IMG/VR virus record: IMGVR_UViG_3300046519_000102
Location: 1-39,532 of that record
DNA length: 39,532 nucleotides
Strand: one strand, 5' to 3'
Origin: a virus
Positions 30,483 through 38,004 of the stretch are shown here, piece after piece (position 1 is the first letter of the stretch; each line of letters opens with the position of its first letter). The notes below the pieces were generated by a model. The model made no database searches. It worked only from the letters and a program-made list of their open reading frames with translations, and was not told the origin of the DNA. A program made the translations under genes and the position numbers.

Positions 30483-30950
30483 TCAACCCTCCTTGCTCAT
30501 AGCTCTGTCAATCTCGGCGTCCCAGTCTTTGGGGAGCACGTTACTTTCCAGGCGCTCAAGTAGTCCGCCATCTTCCCATGTCGCCTTGAGGTGCTGGTAG
30601 CGCGCGACATCCTTCCCAGCGCTCGCCGCTCCATCCCTGAACCCGTCAGCCGCAGCGTTGGCCATGTCGACGGCGGTGTAGAGCGGAGTCGGGCCGCCGC
30701 GCAGGTGCTCGATCATCTGCGCCTGCTGGGCTACCGTGGCTTTCAGGCCGATCATCTCCCAGTCCTGCCGGGTAAGGCTGGTCAGCTTTTCTTTAGCGCT
30801 GAGTGGCGGCACTGGCCCACCAGTCCCTGGCATTCCTTTGCAGCCGTATTTAGTTAACGCATAGTCGGCCAGCGCTGAGATCTGATTCCCACAGGCCGCG
30901 CACTTGTACCAGTCGAGGTCGATTCGCTTCCAATCGTGTGCAGTACTCAT
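30483..30950 (-). CDS. Early hypothetical protein with CxxC
   Basis: 155 aa. The ATG at 30950 has GGAG 6 bases upstream. WYKCAACGNQI near residue 20 could bind zinc with a later Cys (YGCKG). The rest is helical: PPLSAKEKLTSLTRQDWEMI, TVAQQAQMIEHLRGG, ANAAADGFRDGAASAGKD. It is the last gene of the leftward operon before xis. Function unknown. Confidence 0.75.
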   Translation of the reverse strand: MSTAHDWKRIDLDWYKCAACGNQISALADYALTKYGCKGMPGTGGPVPPLSAKEKLTSLTRQDWEMIGLKATVAQQAQMIEHLRGGPTPLYTAVDMANAAADGFRDGAASAGKDVARYQHLKATWEDGGLLERLESNVLPKDWDAEIDRAMSKEG

Positions 30951-31159
30951 ATTTTTCTCCAAGCTGCAGCCGACACCCGCGCCCAGCGCTCTTGGGTGAC
31001 GATGATGAAATTGCGAATCCCGGTCATGACCTTGTGCATCTCGCCGTCGAACTCGACGAACTGGCCGGTCTTGCGGTGTTCTGGCTGGCGGTCGATGACG
31101 TCGAGCAGCTTGCCTACTCCGCCGTCCTCGCGCCGTTCGTGAATGTCATATGCGGCCAT
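30947..31159 (-). CDS. Small hypothetical early protein
   Basis: 70 aa. GAGGTG lies ahead of the ATG at 31159. The sequence VGKLLDVIDRQPEHRKTGQF, then EMHKVMTGIRNFIIVTQERW, is mixed alpha/beta and soluble. Unknown function. It overlaps its right neighbour by 14 bases and its left neighbour by 4. Confidence 0.72.
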   Translation of the reverse strand: MAAYDIHERREDGGVGKLLDVIDRQPEHRKTGQFVEFDGEMHKVMTGIRNFIIVTQERWARVSAAAWRKI

Positions 31160-31352
31160 GGCGCACCTCGTCGATCTTCATTTTGATCCCGCGTGCGTAG
31201 TCCACCGGCCAAGTGTCTAGCCGTTGTTCCAGGGTGCAGGAGACGGTTTCAATAGGCCCGCGCTCGTCGTATGCGCTGCGTGGCGTGCGACTGGCGTCGA
31301 ACAGCATCTGCGCCGCGAACCGGGCGCCTTCTCGGATTTCAAGTTGAGACAT
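31146..31352 (-). CDS. Small hypothetical early protein
   Basis: 68 aa. The start is MSQLEIREGARFAAQMLFDA at 31352, with GGAG 7 bases upstream; the open frame reaches 31397 without a ribosome site. It has one helix and then a DERGPIETVSCTLEQRLDTW region and a basic end. Not recognised. Confidence 0.72.
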   Translation of the reverse strand: MSQLEIREGARFAAQMLFDASRTPRSAYDERGPIETVSCTLEQRLDTWPVDYARGIKMKIDEVRHGRI

Positions 31353-31425
31353 GGGGATGCTCCGGCCGCGCGGTGCGGCAAGCAGGGGAGTAGTCAATTC
31401 GGGGTTACAACTGGAGGGATGAAGC

Positions 31426-31467
31426 TCAGCGGCAGTACACGCAGTAGAACCAGGCGAGGGCGATCAT
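31426..31467 (-). CDS. Possible 13-aa peptide with strong ribosome site
   Basis: A perfect AAGGAG 8 bases before an ATG opens a frame of 13 codons (MIALAWFYCVYCR), very hydrophobic and aromatic. It could be a micro-membrane peptide or an accident. The rest of the 160-bp gap between 31352 and 31513 shows nothing else I can support. Confidence 0.3.
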   Translation of the reverse strand: MIALAWFYCVYCR

Positions 31468-31512
31468 TGATTCATCTCCTTAACTTTTGTCCATGCATGG
31501 GTATGTTGTTTT

Positions 31513-32091
31513 TCATTTCAGGAACGCCAGCTTATTTATTGGCCGAGTGCAGAACTCGGTGCAGAACGCATGGCCGGGGGCGTTGAGGTGGATGCTGTCG
31601 ACGTACAGGGGCAGGTACTGTGCACGGATGGACTTGTAGACCATCTCTCGGTAGAAATCGACGTACCCCAGCCCGTACTGCGCCACAACTTCCTCGATGG
31701 CCTGAAGGTACGCGTCCCACCCCACGAAGTTGGCCAAATCACCCCGCCGCATGTTGGATGAGATGAGGGTCAGCTTGATGCCGTGCACCTGGAGCCTGGA
31801 AGCAATGGTCATCAGGGTGGACTTGAACTCTGCCACCGGCACGCCCAGCACATAGTCGTTTATGCCTATCATCAAGGCGCATACGTCTGGGAAGTGGGAA
31901 ATCACGTCAGCGGTAAGCCTGCTGTTCACCCCCGCCGCCGTGTCACTGCTCTTGCCGGCGTTGATGATGTTGGCCGTGGCGTATCCGCAAGAAATACCAA
32001 TGCAGTACGCGAATGTTTCTGTCGGCAACACCCCGTAGTCTGTGGCCTTGGTGATGCTGTCTCCGGCAAAAACGATCTTGTCATCGCTCAT
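31513..32091 (-). CDS. SGNH/GDSL hydrolase in the early region
   Basis: 192 aa. GGAG lies 8 bases upstream of the ATG. Block I is IVFAGDS with Ser12, block III is GIND with Asn78, block V is DSIH with Asp165 and His168: a complete SGNH esterase. It shares long matching stretches with the tail gene at 26594 (TKATDYG, IINAG, SSDT, IASRL). The two are on opposite strands and in different programmes. No signal peptide, so it acts in the cytoplasm or leaves at lysis. It may modify nascent polysaccharide or be a spare copy for recombination with the tail gene. Confidence 0.88.
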   Translation of the reverse strand: MSDDKIVFAGDSITKATDYGVLPTETFAYCIGISCGYATANIINAGKSSDTAAGVNSRLTADVISHFPDVCALMIGINDYVLGVPVAEFKSTLMTIASRLQVHGIKLTLISSNMRRGDLANFVGWDAYLQAIEEVVAQYGLGYVDFYREMVYKSIRAQYLPLYVDSIHLNAPGHAFCTEFCTRPINKLAFLK

Positions 32092-32123
32092 TGATTCAGC
32101 TCCTTATCGTGATGGTCACTCAT
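32088..32123 (-). CDS. Possible 11-aa linking ORF before the early SGNH gene
   Basis: An ATG at 32123 overlaps the stop of the upstream gene (ATGA), and its own TGA overlaps the SGNH start (ATGA). The peptide is MSDHHDKELNQ, and it contains the SGNH ribosome site. Such a chain could couple translation of the two genes. It may be chance. Confidence 0.25.
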   Translation of the reverse strand: MSDHHDKELNQ

Positions 32124-32506
32124 AAAAAATCCTCGCTATCGGCTGGCTTGCCGGTGCGTCTGATGAACTCCATGCGTTTTGCCCTTGCGAGCATGTAGCA
32201 CTGACCACAAGGCGCCGCGCTTCCATTCTTCAGGGCCTTGGGGGTGCGTAAGGTGTAGGTTCCGCAAGAGCATCGACAAACCCATCGGCGTAGCGTGGCG
32301 GATAACCCGACGACCAGCAAACGGCCGACACGCAAACCAGATAGGTCCTTGAAGCCAGGGCATTCAAGGATCGATGAATCGATTTCGCGCATCGGCAAAG
32401 GAAGCGGACTGTCGACTGAGCTGTTTGTTAGGTACTCGTGATGCTCGCCCTGGGACATCACTCGACCTGCTGTGGAATTTATTGGTATCTCATGCCCCAC
32501 TTTCAT
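32120..32506 (-). CDS. Zinc-finger phage early protein
   Basis: 128 aa, with an ATG at 32506 and a weak AAGAAA upstream. After a poorly ordered 45 residues comes a small domain typical of phage early proteins: GFKDLSGLRVGRLLVVGLSA, then CRCSCG (Cys77, 79, 81) and CGQC (Cys100, 103). It should hold one zinc. Related proteins read ...WVVRCxCG...RCxxC. Likely a nucleic-acid-binding or host-takeover protein. Confidence 0.78.
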   Translation of the reverse strand: MKVGHEIPINSTAGRVMSQGEHHEYLTNSSVDSPLPLPMREIDSSILECPGFKDLSGLRVGRLLVVGLSATLRRWVCRCSCGTYTLRTPKALKNGSAAPCGQCYMLARAKRMEFIRRTGKPADSEDFL

Positions 32507-33030
32507 GGCGTTTTCTTCGAAAGGTCGCAATCGCATGGCCCCAGCAGTTCAGGAACTCCGCGATTATTCGTCGAGCAGTCAGATGCATGGCCTTGGTAAT
32601 TCAGCTCCTTGACCTTGTCGAGGCAGGCGCGGGCTTGCCAACCAGACCACATTTCTCGCACTTCGCTATCAAGATAAGATCCACTGGCAGACCTTAAAAA
32701 CCGGACGCCTGTGCGATTTCCCATGATTCGGTCGCGGTAGTGATTTTCGAACTCCGCACGCTCATCAACCGCTACCGGCGCGGGCAGCGAGGTGTAGAGC
32801 GGAATTGAATCACCAAGGTCAAACCCAGTTACATAGACCATCCCGCTTGGCGTCAATTCCTCCAGTTTTTTTGGATTGATCCACGCCGCCGGCCCTTGTC
32901 GCTCAGCGATTGGGGCTGAGAGAATTGCACGAAGCTGATTAGCCGCATTGCCACCAACGCCCCAGCAACTTATGGTGTCTTGGTACAGAAGCCTTGCCAG
33001 CTCCCGCGAAATCTCAATTTTCCCGCTCAT
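32503..33030 (-). CDS. Phage early hypothetical protein
   Basis: 175 aa. It is a patchwork of short motifs common in gammaproteobacterial phages: ISRELARLLYQDT, PAAWINPKKLEELTPSGM, DSIPLYTSLPAP, then MWSGWQARACLDKV. I know this composition from many early operons but not a function. It overlaps genes at both ends by 4 bp. The motif order suggests modular recombination between phages. Confidence 0.78.
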   Translation of the reverse strand: MSGKIEISRELARLLYQDTISCWGVGGNAANQLRAILSAPIAERQGPAAWINPKKLEELTPSGMVYVTGFDLGDSIPLYTSLPAPVAVDERAEFENHYRDRIMGNRTGVRFLRSASGSYLDSEVREMWSGWQARACLDKVKELNYQGHASDCSTNNRGVPELLGPCDCDLSKKTP

Positions 33031-33395
33031 TCGCTTGCTCCCGATTCGGTTGGTTTGAGTGCTGCGCGCAGGTTCATGCCGACATCAGGAAAGTGATCCC
33101 AGCCGCTTTCGGCGTATTCCATGAACTCTGTTGCCGCCTTGACGAGAGTCGCATTCCGCTGCTCGGCGGCTGTCAGTGCTTCACCGGCATTAATCGCCTG
33201 AATTCCGCGAAGGCGCTCTTGTTCCTTCCATGCGCTTGCGAGTTGCTTGGCTGCGGCCAGCTCTTCCCGCAAAGCAGCCAGCTCGGACTGGGCGTCGTCG
33301 AAGTTGGCTGACTGCACCCACAGCCCATTTTCCTTTGGCATCATGCATGGGAATCCGTGCACCAGCATGCAATTGAACTTCTCTACTTCACTCAT
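33027..33395 (-). CDS. Coiled-coil phage early protein
   Basis: 122 aa. It begins MSEVEKFNCMLVHGFPCMMP, then has a long helix (FDDAQSELAALREELAAAKQ and onward to about residue 80), then EFMEYAESGWDHFPDVGMNL. The central coiled coil should form dimers. Typical small early protein of phages with DUF551-like neighbours; function unknown. Confidence 0.75.
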   Translation of the reverse strand: MSEVEKFNCMLVHGFPCMMPKENGLWVQSANFDDAQSELAALREELAAAKQLASAWKEQERLRGIQAINAGEALTAAEQRNATLVKAATEFMEYAESGWDHFPDVGMNLRAALKPTESGASE

Positions 33396-33427
33396 TACAA
33401 AACTCCTTGCCGTTTATGAGGTGTGCC

Positions 33428-33523
33428 TCAGCTTTCCGAGAGCCCGTTATGAAACAGGCAGCACGCGGCAATGACGGCGAGGACTGACAGCAATGCCCAG
33501 GCGGCGATGAAATTCATCAGCAT
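33428..33523 (-). CDS. Tiny membrane protein, 31 aa
   Basis: An ATG at 33523 follows GAGGG by 7 bases; a second ATG at 33517 overlaps the preceding stop as TGATG. The product is a single membrane span (FIAAWALLSVLAVIAACCLF) with a short polar tail (HNGLSES). Function unknown; it may associate with the host inner membrane. Confidence 0.6.
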   Translation of the reverse strand: MLMNFIAAWALLSVLAVIAACCLFHNGLSES

Positions 33524-33822
33524 GATTGAGCCCTCGTTGCCCTGATCCAGGTCTGGAAGGTCTGCCGGCAGAAACCGATGCGTTTCTCGATGTCGTCCCA
33601 CTTCGTACCCTTGGCGCGCATGTCCAGCGCCATGTTCAGGTACTCGTCGGTGAGCTCGCGCTTGCGGCCCTTGTTGCCGAGAACGATCCCGGCGTTGTTG
33701 AGGTAGCGCACGACGGTGGGGTACGAGCAGCCAGCCGCGTCAGCGATGTGGTCTACCTGGTGCCCAGCCGCGTGCATCGTGAAAATCAGCCCGATCGAGT
33801 CAGGCGATAACTTGGCTGTCAT
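33517..33822 (-). CDS. Helix-turn-helix early regulator
   Basis: 101 aa. Two resolvase-like helix-turn-helix stretches: VDHIADAAGCSYPTVVRYL (residues about 23-41) and WDDIEKRIGFCRQTFQTWI (75-93). It probably binds DNA through the pair. Target unknown. ATGA-type overlaps link it to both neighbours. Confidence 0.8.
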   Translation of the reverse strand: MTAKLSPDSIGLIFTMHAAGHQVDHIADAAGCSYPTVVRYLNNAGIVLGNKGRKRELTDEYLNMALDMRAKGTKWDDIEKRIGFCRQTFQTWIRATRAQSC

Positions 33823-33962
33823 GGCTCATTCCTCTTTGCGTGTTCCCGTTGCCGGGCTTTGCTGCATTTGTCGTGGTTGCCCTTGGTGCGCGGTCGGTGG
33901 CAGATCTCGCACTCAAAATGGAGCTCTAAGTAGCCCGCAGCGAGCTTTCCTTTGGATGACAT
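33819..33962 (-). CDS. Small zinc-binding protein, 47 aa
   Basis: The ATG at 33962 has GGGAGG 5 bases upstream. A ECEICHRPRTKGNHDKCSKA motif gives Cys-x2-Cys, His and Cys ligands for one zinc, followed by a very basic tail (RQREHAKRNEP). It resembles small zinc-ribbon proteins in phage early operons. The role is likely nucleic-acid binding. Confidence 0.78.
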   Translation of the reverse strand: MSSKGKLAAGYLELHFECEICHRPRTKGNHDKCSKARQREHAKRNEP

Positions 33963-34000
33963 AGGGCCTCCCGGTGGCGGGTGAAGTGAGTGGGAAGGGG

Positions 34001-34855
34001 TTAGGCACGCTCGCCGAGATCCAGGCCGATTTGGCTGACGCGATCGACACAGGCTGGATTCAGCCAAATGCATTCAGTTCGGCTGGCAGTGCCGCGCCCG
34101 GCAGAAATACGCGCCGAGGTGCTGTAACTCGCCCAGCCAGGTAGCAGCTCGGCATAAAGATCGCTCGGGTAACCAGAAAGCACGACCATTCCTTCTAGCT
34201 CGAGCAAAGTGCCGAGCAATTCCCGGTGAGCTGCGTCATCCATTTCGTGCTTGTAGTATCGGCCGCTCGAAGCGCCTTTGTACCGGGTGTCATGCACGTA
34301 AGGTGGATCCACGTAATGCAGGGTCTGGAGCCCGTCGTGGGCGGTTATTACCTCGATCGCCGGTCGGTTCTCAATCAATACGCCGCTCAGGCGCTGACCA
34401 ACCTCGGCCAGTTGCTCTGGGTAAGCCGCCCAAAGTGATTGGGCTGTGCCGTACTGGCGCTTCGTGTCAATCCGAAAGCCGGTTACGCCCTTCGTGGCGC
34501 CGGCAGAACCGAAACCCATCTGGGCGCGAATGATCGTCCGGCGCGCGCGCTCGATCGGCTCGGCGCTCGGCTCCCATGACAATTCAAATTCTTCGCGGGA
34601 GTAGGGAGTGAACACCAGCCGATCGGTAAGTCCCGTTCGCGTCACCGGATCCTGCAGGACTCGGAACAGGTTCACGATGTCGCCGTCCAGGTCGTTGTAA
34701 ACCTCGGCATACGATCGAGGCTTTTGCATCAGTACACCCGCCGCGCCGCCGAAGGATTCGACATAGCAGGTATGCGGCGGGAAGTGCTGCAGCACCCAGG
34801 GCGCAAGCCGAAACTTGGCACCGTGGTAGCGGATGACCGGTGCGGTGATGGTCAT
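34001..34855 (-). CDS. dam: DNA adenine methylase (D12 class)
   Basis: 284 aa. RYHGAKFRLAPW (9-20) is the AdoMet-binding start, VESFGGAAGV (32-41) is the FxGxG-type loop, and DPPY at 183-186 is the catalytic motif. Length and order fit the Dam/DpnM class. No restriction enzyme gene is adjacent, so it is an orphan methylase, probably to protect phage DNA from host restriction or to change regulation. The recognition site cannot be told from sequence. Confidence 0.94.
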   Translation of the reverse strand: MTITAPVIRYHGAKFRLAPWVLQHFPPHTCYVESFGGAAGVLMQKPRSYAEVYNDLDGDIVNLFRVLQDPVTRTGLTDRLVFTPYSREEFELSWEPSAEPIERARRTIIRAQMGFGSAGATKGVTGFRIDTKRQYGTAQSLWAAYPEQLAEVGQRLSGVLIENRPAIEVITAHDGLQTLHYVDPPYVHDTRYKGASSGRYYKHEMDDAAHRELLGTLLELEGMVVLSGYPSDLYAELLPGWASYSTSARISAGRGTASRTECIWLNPACVDRVSQIGLDLGERA

Positions 34856-34911
34856 AAGTAATTTCCAGTCAGGCGCCGCTCTCCGTGACCGGATGCGACA
34901 GATGGGTAGGT

Positions 34912-35562
34912 TTAATGCTGAGGCTTTGGAAAGAAGGCCGGATGAGGCCCTGCTTTACGTTTCGGAAAGTCGATGCCGAACTTGTCCAGGAGCCTTGTGA
35001 AGGTTTTGAACGATACGCCGAGCTGAACGATGGTCTGGTGCCGCGATAGCCCTTCCTCCATTAACGCCTTGATCCGCTCGGCGTCTTTGGCGTCTTTTGC
35101 TTCATCCGGCACATAGCGCTTCAGGTTTTCCCTGCCGGTGTGGACTGCAGGCTGAAACTTGAATCCGGCCTCGACGGCGATCTTTTGCAGGGTGCGCAGA
35201 CAAATCCCGGTGGCTTCCACTGCCTGGGCGTATGTCATGGTTTCGGCAAGCGTGCGGATTCGGTCGACCAACTCTGCTCGTTCTCTGGCCCGGGCCACGG
35301 CACGCTCTTCACGCTCAATGTCGCGCTGGGTGAGCTTGTCGACCTTGCGCGGTACCGGCTCACTCATGGGCTTGGCCTTGATCGGCGTCTTCTTGCGCCG
35401 CGGCGGCTCATGCCTTGCCGGTGGAGGAACAAAGCTCGGCCCACGCAATACCTCAATAGTCCCTCCTTTACTCAAGAAGGCCTCTTGGAGCAGGGCCAGT
35501 TCATGGCGTTGCGGGTCGAGCTCCTTGACCATGTTCAGATCGTTGCTGATGTATGCGCTCAT
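34912..35562 (-). CDS. DNA-binding-like early protein with basic linker
   Basis: 216 aa. A Pro/Lys/Arg-rich linker (ARHEPPRRKKTPIKAKP) joins an N-terminal helix to a charged coiled coil (RDIEREERAVARARERAELV), then two helix-turn-helix-like units: MTYAQAVEATGICLRTLQKI and LSRHQTIVQLGVSFKTFTRL. Likely a DNA-binding protein. It overlaps the exonuclease stop/start region by 4 bp, so it belongs to the recombination operon. Confidence 0.75.
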   Translation of the reverse strand: MSAYISNDLNMVKELDPQRHELALLQEAFLSKGGTIEVLRGPSFVPPPARHEPPRRKKTPIKAKPMSEPVPRKVDKLTQRDIEREERAVARARERAELVDRIRTLAETMTYAQAVEATGICLRTLQKIAVEAGFKFQPAVHTGRENLKRYVPDEAKDAKDAERIKALMEEGLSRHQTIVQLGVSFKTFTRLLDKFGIDFPKRKAGPHPAFFPKPQH

Positions 35563-36206
35563 GCTGCATGACTCCTCATCCGGCCTCGCATTTCCTGTTC
35601 GAGTTCGGCCAGTTCTTCCAGGAAGGCCTTGATTTCTGCTTCCATCTCGGCGATGCGCTTTTCGTCGCGCCCGAAGCGGAAACAGGCGTACTGCAGTTCT
35701 TCCGGCATGCGATCGTCGAAGCTGACGAAATCAACCCAGGCACGCCCGGTGCAGGCCATCTGGGCCAGCATCTGCCACTCGTATTGGCTGTCGTGCCGGC
35801 CTGACTGGATCACGTAGATGTGGGTCGCGGTGTTAGGACATTTGCACTCAATCAAACCCGTGTCGCCAACAAGTCCATCAGGCGACGCGATGAAGCTGTC
35901 GATCGTCGAATGCGAGAAACAACCGGTTTCCATAACCATCAGGCCTGTATCAATCTCGTAAGCAGCGCGAGCAAGTGGCTCGAGCTCGACACCGCGTTGG
36001 ACTGCCAAGTTTCTTGAGAGATCTACACCTGATGAGTTTCCAGTAAGCCGCTCGCACAGCAGCTCCATCATGTACGTTTTTCTGGTAGCAGATGGAGCGC
36101 TCCCGCGGCCGCTAGCCATGACATTTTTTACTCGGCTGCCACTAACTTTTCCAAGTCTGAACTGGTGCCACTCAGGGCTGCCTTGGACAAATTTATGCTC
36201 CGCCAT
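35559..36206 (-). CDS. YqaJ-type viral exonuclease
   Basis: 215 aa. The ATG at 36206 has AAGGAA upstream; the frame is open to 36281 but overlaps the neighbour. WHQFRLGKVSGSRV at the start, LAVQRGVELEPLARAAYE (Glu75), SPDG (Asp110) and IECKCP (Glu120, Lys122) are the lambda exonuclease/YqaJ active-site motifs. It should degrade 5' ends to leave single strands for the annealing protein encoded upstream. Together they form a Red/RecET-like pair. Confidence 0.92.
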   Translation of the reverse strand: MAEHKFVQGSPEWHQFRLGKVSGSRVKNVMASGRGSAPSATRKTYMMELLCERLTGNSSGVDLSRNLAVQRGVELEPLARAAYEIDTGLMVMETGCFSHSTIDSFIASPDGLVGDTGLIECKCPNTATHIYVIQSGRHDSQYEWQMLAQMACTGRAWVDFVSFDDRMPEELQYACFRFGRDEKRIAEMEAEIKAFLEELAELEQEMRGRMRSHAA

Positions 36207-36660
36207 TTTGATATTCCTTCTCAGCCATATCGCGGTACTGGATAGCGTCATCAATAGATTTGAACCGGCGGCTTGCAACAATTAACCCAGCCCTTCTAAT
36301 TCGCACGCGCCAGCAGGTGTAGTTGTAGCCGCGAATCACCCTGGTTTCTTGAGCGATATTTCTATTGCCTGATGTGTTATTCGCGTAATCCCGCTTATTC
36401 AGGCTTTGCGCCAAGCGCGTAGCCCATATGCAGTTTTCTGGAGAGTAGCCAGCGTCGTTATTCTTCCTTTCAAGAGTCATGCTCCGATCCGGCCGCGGCC
36501 CCATATCGGCAAGAAAATCAGAAAACGAATTGCGCCAGCGATCGCAGACTGTAATGCCTCGGCCACCATAGTTGTGGTAGGCATGGTGTTTCTCACGATG
36601 GCACCGCCTTTTCATGTCGCTCCAGACATACATCAGCCTGGTCCGCTCAAGCTTGTCCAT
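36193..36660 (-). CDS. HNH endonuclease with AP2-like DNA-binding domain
   Basis: 155 aa. The N-terminal half has the phage HNH pattern: CHREKHHAYHNYGGRGITVC, SFSDFLADMG, MTLERKNNDAGYSPENCIWA. The C-terminal half (residues 98-150) reads WRVRIRRAGLIVASRRFKSI and DDAIQYRD, like an AP2 domain. This is the layout of mobile homing-type endonucleases. It sits exactly between the annealing protein and exonuclease genes, overlapping both by 14 bp, and is visibly richer in A+T. Probably a selfish gene that inserted into the recombination operon. Confidence 0.88.
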   Translation of the reverse strand: MDKLERTRLMYVWSDMKRRCHREKHHAYHNYGGRGITVCDRWRNSFSDFLADMGPRPDRSMTLERKNNDAGYSPENCIWATRLAQSLNKRDYANNTSGNRNIAQETRVIRGYNYTCWRVRIRRAGLIVASRRFKSIDDAIQYRDMAEKEYQNGGA

Positions 36661-37387
36661 CTGGCACCTCCTCGAACTCTACGTCGACTGGCTCGGACAG
36701 CTCTTTCTTACGCTCGTCCTTAGCCTTGGTGAGTGCAGCGCGCTCACTCGGCAGATCCTTCCACGCCGCCGTGAAGGCCGCCTGCAGCTCTTCCATCGAC
36801 TGAGCATTACGAATGGTTTCGATGGCTGGTCCGGCGTCAGCAGAAGGCGCTGAGACGTCGTTGGTGACGATCCGCTCGGCCTCGTCCTGGTCGTAGATGC
36901 CGGCGAACCCGAATGCCAGGCGCGCGCACTGGATCATGGCCTTGTGGCGCAACATGCGGCGCGGGTGGGACTGCCATGGCTGGGTGCCGCGCTTGCATTC
37001 AGCCATGTACTCGGTTGCGCTGATCGCGTGACCACGGTCCTTGCGGTAGATCTTGCAGGTGCACTCGGTGCCATCCTTGTCCATCGAGAACTCCATGCCG
37101 TCGAATGCCGGGTTCTCGTTGATGATGCGAGCCCAACCGTCCACGCCGACTACGGGGACGATGCCGCCTTTGTCCGGGAAGGCGTAGATCTCCTTCGTCC
37201 ATGGATTCAGGCCGTACTGGTCTGCCACGATCATCAGCGCCTGCATCTGGGCGTCGGTCACGTTGCCCTTGAACGCTGTGGCCTTGAGGGTCGCCAGCAT
37301 CTCGCCAGGGTCAACGCCGAAGCGATCGGCCATGCGTAGCGCTAGGCTTTTTGGTTTCAGGTTTACAACTGCCGTTGGTGCAGACAT
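36647..37387 (-). CDS. bet: Single-strand annealing recombinase, Bet/RecT-like
   Basis: 246 aa. The ATG at 37387 has GGGGAG upstream. FKGNVTDAQMQALMIVADQY, LNPWTKEIYAFPDKGG, VPVVGVDGWARIINENP, KDRGHAISATEYMAECKR and PWQSHPRRMLRHKAMIQCAR are the lambda Bet family core. The acidic C-terminus (EPVDVEFEEVPDG) is typical. It anneals complementary single strands made by the exonuclease. Confidence 0.94.
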   Translation of the reverse strand: MSAPTAVVNLKPKSLALRMADRFGVDPGEMLATLKATAFKGNVTDAQMQALMIVADQYGLNPWTKEIYAFPDKGGIVPVVGVDGWARIINENPAFDGMEFSMDKDGTECTCKIYRKDRGHAISATEYMAECKRGTQPWQSHPRRMLRHKAMIQCARLAFGFAGIYDQDEAERIVTNDVSAPSADAGPAIETIRNAQSMEELQAAFTAAWKDLPSERAALTKAKDERKKELSEPVDVEFEEVPDGQA

Positions 37388-37446
37388 GACGGTTCTCCCC
37401 GCCATGCAGGCGGCGTATGAGTTCGAGTTATTGGATGGGGATGGGC

Positions 37447-37635
37447 TTAGCGTTCCGCCACGGCCTCAGACAGGCTGATCTTCTTCCACGATGGCGGCAG
37501 CTTCACGGCAGCGATCTTGCCGTCTGGGTTGGCCTGCAAGAGGCTGAGGATCATGTGTTCCATACCCGGCGGCACTTTCGCATTACAGAGCTGGCCGTCG
37601 ACCTCGATGATGATTTGCACGATTGAGATATTCAT
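37447..37635 (-). CDS. Small hypothetical early protein
   Basis: 62 aa. Reads MNISIVQIIIEVDGQLCNAK, then VPPGMEHMILSLLQANPDGK and LPPSWKKISLSEAVAE. It is a small alpha/beta protein of a kind seen beside recombination genes in Pseudomonas phages. Its start lies within a 4-bp overlap with the next upstream gene. Function unknown. Confidence 0.75.
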   Translation of the reverse strand: MNISIVQIIIEVDGQLCNAKVPPGMEHMILSLLQANPDGKIAAVKLPPSWKKISLSEAVAER

Positions 37636-37745
37636 CGCGTCACCATCACAGGAATTGAACGAGGCTCCCCGTTCTCTTTGAACAGGCTGTATTGGAAGAG
37701 AAGGACGGTCATGCCGAAAGCGAGAATCCAGAAGAGTGGTTTCAT
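37632..37745 (-). CDS. Small membrane protein, 37 aa
   Basis: The ATG at 37745 has GAGGA 7 bases upstream and the stop overlaps the next start (ATGA). One membrane span, LFWILAFGMTVLLFQYSLF (4-22), with a short polar tail. It is in the coupled early operon. No function known. Confidence 0.7.
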   Translation of the reverse strand: MKPLFWILAFGMTVLLFQYSLFKENGEPRSIPVMVTR

Positions 37746-38002
37746 GGCTGATCCTCGCTTGGCGGGGTAGGGAGTGGCATCCAGTGCGTTGGCTCAATTG
37801 GGCACGATGGGTCTTGAATCATGTCCATGTAGCATACCCACTCGCCTCCTTCGCCTTGCCCTTCCCACCACTCAGCCACGTAAGTGTTGTGGCCATTACA
37901 TGTCTCGGCGCGGCCTGATTTCGTGCCGGGCCAGATATTGCGCATTACGAGCACGGCCGTAGCATCTTTCGGCGCACTTTCAATCGTTTTCCATTCGCTC
38001 AT
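37742..38002 (-). CDS. DUF551-like phage protein
   Basis: 86 aa. MSEWKTIESAPKDATAVLVM, then EWWEGQGEGGEWVCY and CPIEPTHWMPLPTPP, is the DUF551 pattern: WKxIxSAPKD at the start and PTHWMPLPxPP at the end. This family is very common in phage early operons; the function is not established. The start at 38002 is preceded by GGGG 8 bases upstream. Confidence 0.9.
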   Translation of the reverse strand: MSEWKTIESAPKDATAVLVMRNIWPGTKSGRAETCNGHNTYVAEWWEGQGEGGEWVCYMDMIQDPSCPIEPTHWMPLPTPPSEDQP

Positions 38003-38004
38003 GC

